This document shows positions 5,712-8,407 of a DNA stretch of 8,407 nt, piece by piece. The notes below the pieces were generated by a model. The model ran no database searches and was not told where the DNA came from. It worked only from the letters and a program-made list of their open reading frames with translations. This stretch comes from Gammaproteobacteria bacterium (GTDB lineage Bacteria > Pseudomonadota > Gammaproteobacteria > UBA6429), in contig QIKU01000290.1 of NCBI GenBank assembly GCA_003232015.1, positions 1 to 8,407 of the forward strand, in the 5' to 3' direction. Position 1 is the stretch's first letter; every line of letters begins with the position of its first letter. A program made the translations under genes and the position numbers.

Positions 5712-7676
5712 ATGCAGAATCTCTGGGATGATGACCTGGCTAAACAATATAAAACCGATTTAGAGCTTCGTGTTTATAGTTCACAATTATTAGGCCAGAA
5801 CCCATCACTTGTTTTACACGGTGGCGGTAATACTTCCGTTAAAGTGACAGAAAAGAATATTCTTGGGGAAAATGAAGATATTTTATATGTCAAAGGCAGT
5901 GGCTGGGATTTAATATCCATCGAAGCACCCGGCTTTGCACCGGTGCGCTTAAAACACCTGTGTAATCTAGCAGAGTTAAAACAACTATCAGATCCGCAAA
6001 TGGTCAACGAGCTTAAAACAAATATGACCAATGCCGCCGCCCCCACTCCATCGGTTGAAGCGATTTTACATGCTACCCTGCCGTTTAAATATGTCGATCA
6101 CTCCCACGCCGATGCCGTTGTTACTATTACTAATACAAAAGAAGGCAAACAGCGTATCGAAGAAATTTACGGCAATAAAGCCATTATTATCGACTACATT
6201 ATGCCAGGGTTTGATTTAGCCCGACTGTGTGCAAAACAATTTGCCGAACAGGCAACTGAAAAAACCGAAGCGATGATTTTACTCAACCACGGCATTTTTA
6301 CTTTTGGTGCAACCGCAAAAGAATCATACCAGCGCCATATTCAATATGTGTCCATGGCTGAAGATTATCTTAAAAAACAAAATGCATGGGATCTTAAACA
6401 AGGCGATATAAAACAAGCAAGTAACGTAGCGGCATCTATTTTAAAACTTCGTAATGATATATCAGCAACAGCGGGCTTCCCCGTTATTCTAAAAACATCC
6501 AGTAATAAAAAATGCATTGCCTTTTCACAACGCAATGATCTTGAAAAAATTGCACAACAAGGCCCGGCTACACCCGACCATGTTATTCGTACCAAACAAC
6601 TACCCATGCTCGGCACCGCTGTAGCGCAGTATGCCGCCAGCTATAAAAAATACTTCGATAAAAATTCAGTAGGCAGTGACAAAGTGATGCTCGATGCCGC
6701 ACCGCGTATGCTGCTTGATAAGGAACTGGGGTTTATTGCCATCGGCAAAACAGCAAAAGATGCAGATATTGTTGAAGACATTTACCAACACACCATTAAT
6801 ATTATTCTGCGCGCAGAAGCACTCGGCGGTTACAAAGCCTTAGCCGATAACGATATTTTTGATATGGAATACTGGGTTCTTGAACAGGCCAAATTAAAAA
6901 AAGGCAGTAATACGCCAGAATTCACAGGCGAAATTGCGCTGGTTACCGGTGGCGCATCCGGTATTGGTAAAGCTTGTGTTAAAGCGTTACTCGCAAAAGG
7001 CGCAGCGGTAGTCGCAGTGGATATTAACCCCAAAGTCACCAGCATGCTGTCACAAGCAAACTACTTAGGCATTGTATGCGATGTCAGCAATGAAACAGAA
7101 ATAATCGATTCGATTAAACAAACCATTCAACGCTTTGGTGGTTTGGATATGTTAATTTTGAATGCAGGCCTGTTTCCACTCAGCAGTAAGATATCGGAAA
7201 TATCAACACAAGACTGGCGCAAGGTGATGCAGGTTAATCTGGATGCCAATTTAATTTATATGCGCGAAACACACAATGCATTAAAGCAAGCACCTAATGG
7301 TGGTCGTGTTGTCATGCTTGGCTCTAAAAATGTCCTTGCCCCCGGTCCCGGGGCAGTAGCTTACTCAGCATCGAAAGCAGCACTCACACAAATGGCACGC
7401 ATTGCTGCATTGGAATGGGGAGCCGATAATATCCGCATTAATACTTTACACCCTGATGCTATTTTCGATACTGCCATCTGGACTGACGAAGTTTTAAATG
7501 CGCGAGCCAAACACTATGGCATGAGCGTAGAAGATTACAAACGAAAGAATATTTTGAAGACAGAATTAAAAAGCAGTGATGTTGCCGATCTTGCCGCGGC
7601 CATGTGTGGCAAACTGTTTGCCAAAACAACCGGCGCACAATTACCGGTTGATGGTGGTAATGACAGGGTTATTTAA
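5712..7676 (+). CDS. bifunctional class II aldolase / short-chain dehydrogenase
   Basis: This 654-residue fusion has the full length and domain order of the rhamnulose-1-phosphate aldolase/lactaldehyde dehydrogenase-type family. The N-terminal class II aldolase domain (about 15-230) has HGGGNTSVK (36-44), SVEAILHATLP with E116, the zinc-binding HSH (130-132) and LNHGIFTFG with H193 (191-199). A middle region contains ATPDHVIRTK (286-295), typical of the fusion family. The C-terminal SDR domain (about 405-654) has TGGASGIG (412-419), D437 after the second strand, which favours NAD over NADP, NAG (484-486) and the catalytic S538, Y551 and K555 (YSASK). A cytosolic enzyme that cleaves a phosphorylated ketose and oxidises an aldehyde product is expected from the family. 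The true substrate is not evident because no rhamnose or fucose kinase, isomerase or transporter is nearby. Confidence 0.92.
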   Translation: MQNLWDDDLAKQYKTDLELRVYSSQLLGQNPSLVLHGGGNTSVKVTEKNILGENEDILYVKGSGWDLISIEAPGFAPVRLKHLCNLAELKQLSDPQMVNELKTNMTNAAAPTPSVEAILHATLPFKYVDHSHADAVVTITNTKEGKQRIEEIYGNKAIIIDYIMPGFDLARLCAKQFAEQATEKTEAMILLNHGIFTFGATAKESYQRHIQYVSMAEDYLKKQNAWDLKQGDIKQASNVAASILKLRNDISATAGFPVILKTSSNKKCIAFSQRNDLEKIAQQGPATPDHVIRTKQLPMLGTAVAQYAASYKKYFDKNSVGSDKVMLDAAPRMLLDKELGFIAIGKTAKDADIVEDIYQHTINIILRAEALGGYKALADNDIFDMEYWVLEQAKLKKGSNTPEFTGEIALVTGGASGIGKACVKALLAKGAAVVAVDINPKVTSMLSQANYLGIVCDVSNETEIIDSIKQTIQRFGGLDMLILNAGLFPLSSKISEISTQDWRKVMQVNLDANLIYMRETHNALKQAPNGGRVVMLGSKNVLAPGPGAVAYSASKAALTQMARIAALEWGADNIRINTLHPDAIFDTAIWTDEVLNARAKHYGMSVEDYKRKNILKTELKSSDVADLAAAMCGKLFAKTTGAQLPVDGGNDRVI

Positions 7677-7689
7677 CCTGAACTCGGGA

Positions 7690-7769
7690 GTAGCCCGGAT
7701 GAAATGAAATGTAATCCGGGAAATAATATATTAATACTCCCGGATTTCGCTGCGCTATATCCAGGCTAC
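7690..7769. repeat. 80-bp palindromic dispersed-type repeat (REP/MITE-like)
   Basis: The outer arms GTAGCCCGGAT (7690-7700) and ATCCAGGCTAC (7759-7769) pair with one mismatch. Inner arms AATCCGGGA (7713-7721) and TCCCGGATT (7738-7746) pair perfectly around an AT-rich loop. This nested GTAGCCCGGAT...AATCCGGG layout resembles intergenic palindromic repeats known from many proteobacterial genomes. It starts 13 bp after the aldolase/dehydrogenase stop codon and could limit 3' decay of that mRNA or weaken read-through into rph. There is no T-run, so it is not a classical terminator. Copy number cannot be judged from one window. Confidence 0.75.
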
Positions 7770-7891
7770 ATAAATAAAAGACGGGATTGACAGTTTACCA
7801 ATGTGGATTTCCTTATCCCAACTTCAGGCTACTTAAGCATAAGTCATCATCTCACGTTAAAACAAGCTAGCTCAACATCAGCAAGACACGT

Positions 7892-7928
7892 TATACTGGG
7901 CCATTATTTAAACCCTATTATTAAAGGA
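7892..7928 (+). promoter_or_regulatory. rph: candidate -10 box and ribosome site of rph
   Basis: TATACT (7892-7897) is a good -10 candidate 37 nt before the ATG, but only weak -35 matches lie upstream. AAAGGA (7923-7928) lies 6 nt before ATG 7935 and is a clear Shine-Dalgarno, fixing that start. Confidence 0.45.
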
Positions 7929-7934
7929 AAGATT

Positions 7935-8407
7935 ATGCGTCCAAGTGGTCGAGCTGCCGATGAATTACGTCCCATTAGCATTACACGCAACTACACCAAG
8001 CATGCAGAGGGTTCGGTATTAATCTGTTGTGGAGATACTAAAGTTATTTGCACCGCAACCGTCGAAGCAAAAGTACCCGGGTTTTTACGCGGCAAAGGTC
8101 AGGGCTGGATAACAGCTGAATATGGCATGCTGCCACGGTCAACCGGTAACCGTATGCGCCGTGAAGCATCGAGTGGCAAACAAGGCGGCCGCACAATGGA
8201 AATTCAACGACTGATCGGCCGCGCCTTACGTGCCGCCATTGATCTTGACAAACTTGGCGAACATACTATTTCTTTAGACTGTGATGTGATCCAGGCCGAC
8301 GGCGGAACACGCACCGCATCCATTACTGGTGCGTTTGTTGCCCTCACTGATGCTATCAACCATATGTTGGAGCAGAAAATGATTAAGACCAGCCCGATTG
8401 TGAATCA
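7935..8407 (+). CDS. rph: ribonuclease PH, N-terminal 157 codons (cut by window end)
   Basis: RNase PH is a phosphate-dependent 3'-to-5' exoribonuclease that trims tRNA 3' ends. The start [16 protein letters not shown] is typical. Further signatures are [14 protein letters not shown] (31-44), [20 protein letters not shown] (48-67), [20 protein letters not shown] (73-92) with the phosphate-contacting R86, and [19 protein letters not shown] (116-134) with the G124-T125-R126 phosphate site. Full-length members have about 238 residues, so about 80 residues lie beyond the right edge. AAAGGA at good spacing supports this start. The frame is intact as far as it can be seen. The gene points away from yicC, as in related genomes, but about 6.3 kb separates the two starts. 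Confidence 0.97.
   Translation, partial: MRPSGRAADELRPISITRNYTKHAEGSVLICCGDTKVICTATVEAKVPGFLRGKGQGWITAEYGMLPRSTGNRMRREASSGKQGGRTMEIQRLIGRALRAAIDLDKLGEHTISLDCDVIQADGGTRTASITGAFVALTDAINHMLEQKMIKTSPIVN

Noticed and set aside
7826..7833. Second CAGGCTAC near the 80-bp repeat as another repeat copy
   Set aside because: Only eight bases match and no pairing arm is present.
1..8407. CRISPR array, tRNA or rRNA genes
   Set aside because: No regularly spaced repeats and no tRNA-like cloverleaf or rRNA signatures were seen.

Overview
The window looks like chromosomal DNA from a gammaproteobacterium of fairly low GC content. The main evidence is the pairing of yicC (minus strand) with rph (plus strand), which are neighbours in opposite orientation in many gammaproteobacteria. 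The typical IS5 transposase and the Ser/Thr kinase plus PP2C phosphatase pair fit this. The genus cannot be read from the sequence alone.

Layout from left to right. Positions 1-656 hold the 5' part of an IS5-family insertion sequence, cut by the window edge, with its transposase on the minus strand. Next comes yicC (minus), and then a short divergent promoter region with a perfect TATAAT box on each strand. Plus-strand genes follow: a eukaryotic-type Ser/Thr kinase and, 8 bp later, a PP2C phosphatase. Convergent with the phosphatase, only 12 bp away, is an unrecognised minus-strand gene of about 249 codons. Its 5' end carries a diverged 62-bp tandem duplication and a run of eight G. An AT-rich, gene-free control region (about 4255-4629) leads to an AraC-type regulator (plus) and then a 654-codon class II aldolase/short-chain dehydrogenase fusion (plus). 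An 80-bp palindromic dispersed-type repeat follows, and then the start of rph, cut by the right edge.

How the parts may work together. The kinase and phosphatase form a reversible protein phosphorylation module in one transcription unit. The AraC regulator probably controls the downstream aldolase/dehydrogenase, which has the architecture of rhamnulose-1-phosphate aldolase/lactaldehyde dehydrogenase-type enzymes. No sugar kinase, isomerase or transporter is present, so the substrate stays open. The stretch from about 3431 to 7770 looks like a variable insert between the phosphatase gene and rph.

The most unusual signal is at the start of the unknown gene. The best ribosome binding site and ATG (4254) open a 24-codon reading frame that overlaps the main frame out of phase. 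One extra G in the G8 tract would join the two. This could be a phase-variable switch, a translationally coupled leader peptide, a decaying gene or a homopolymer sequencing error.
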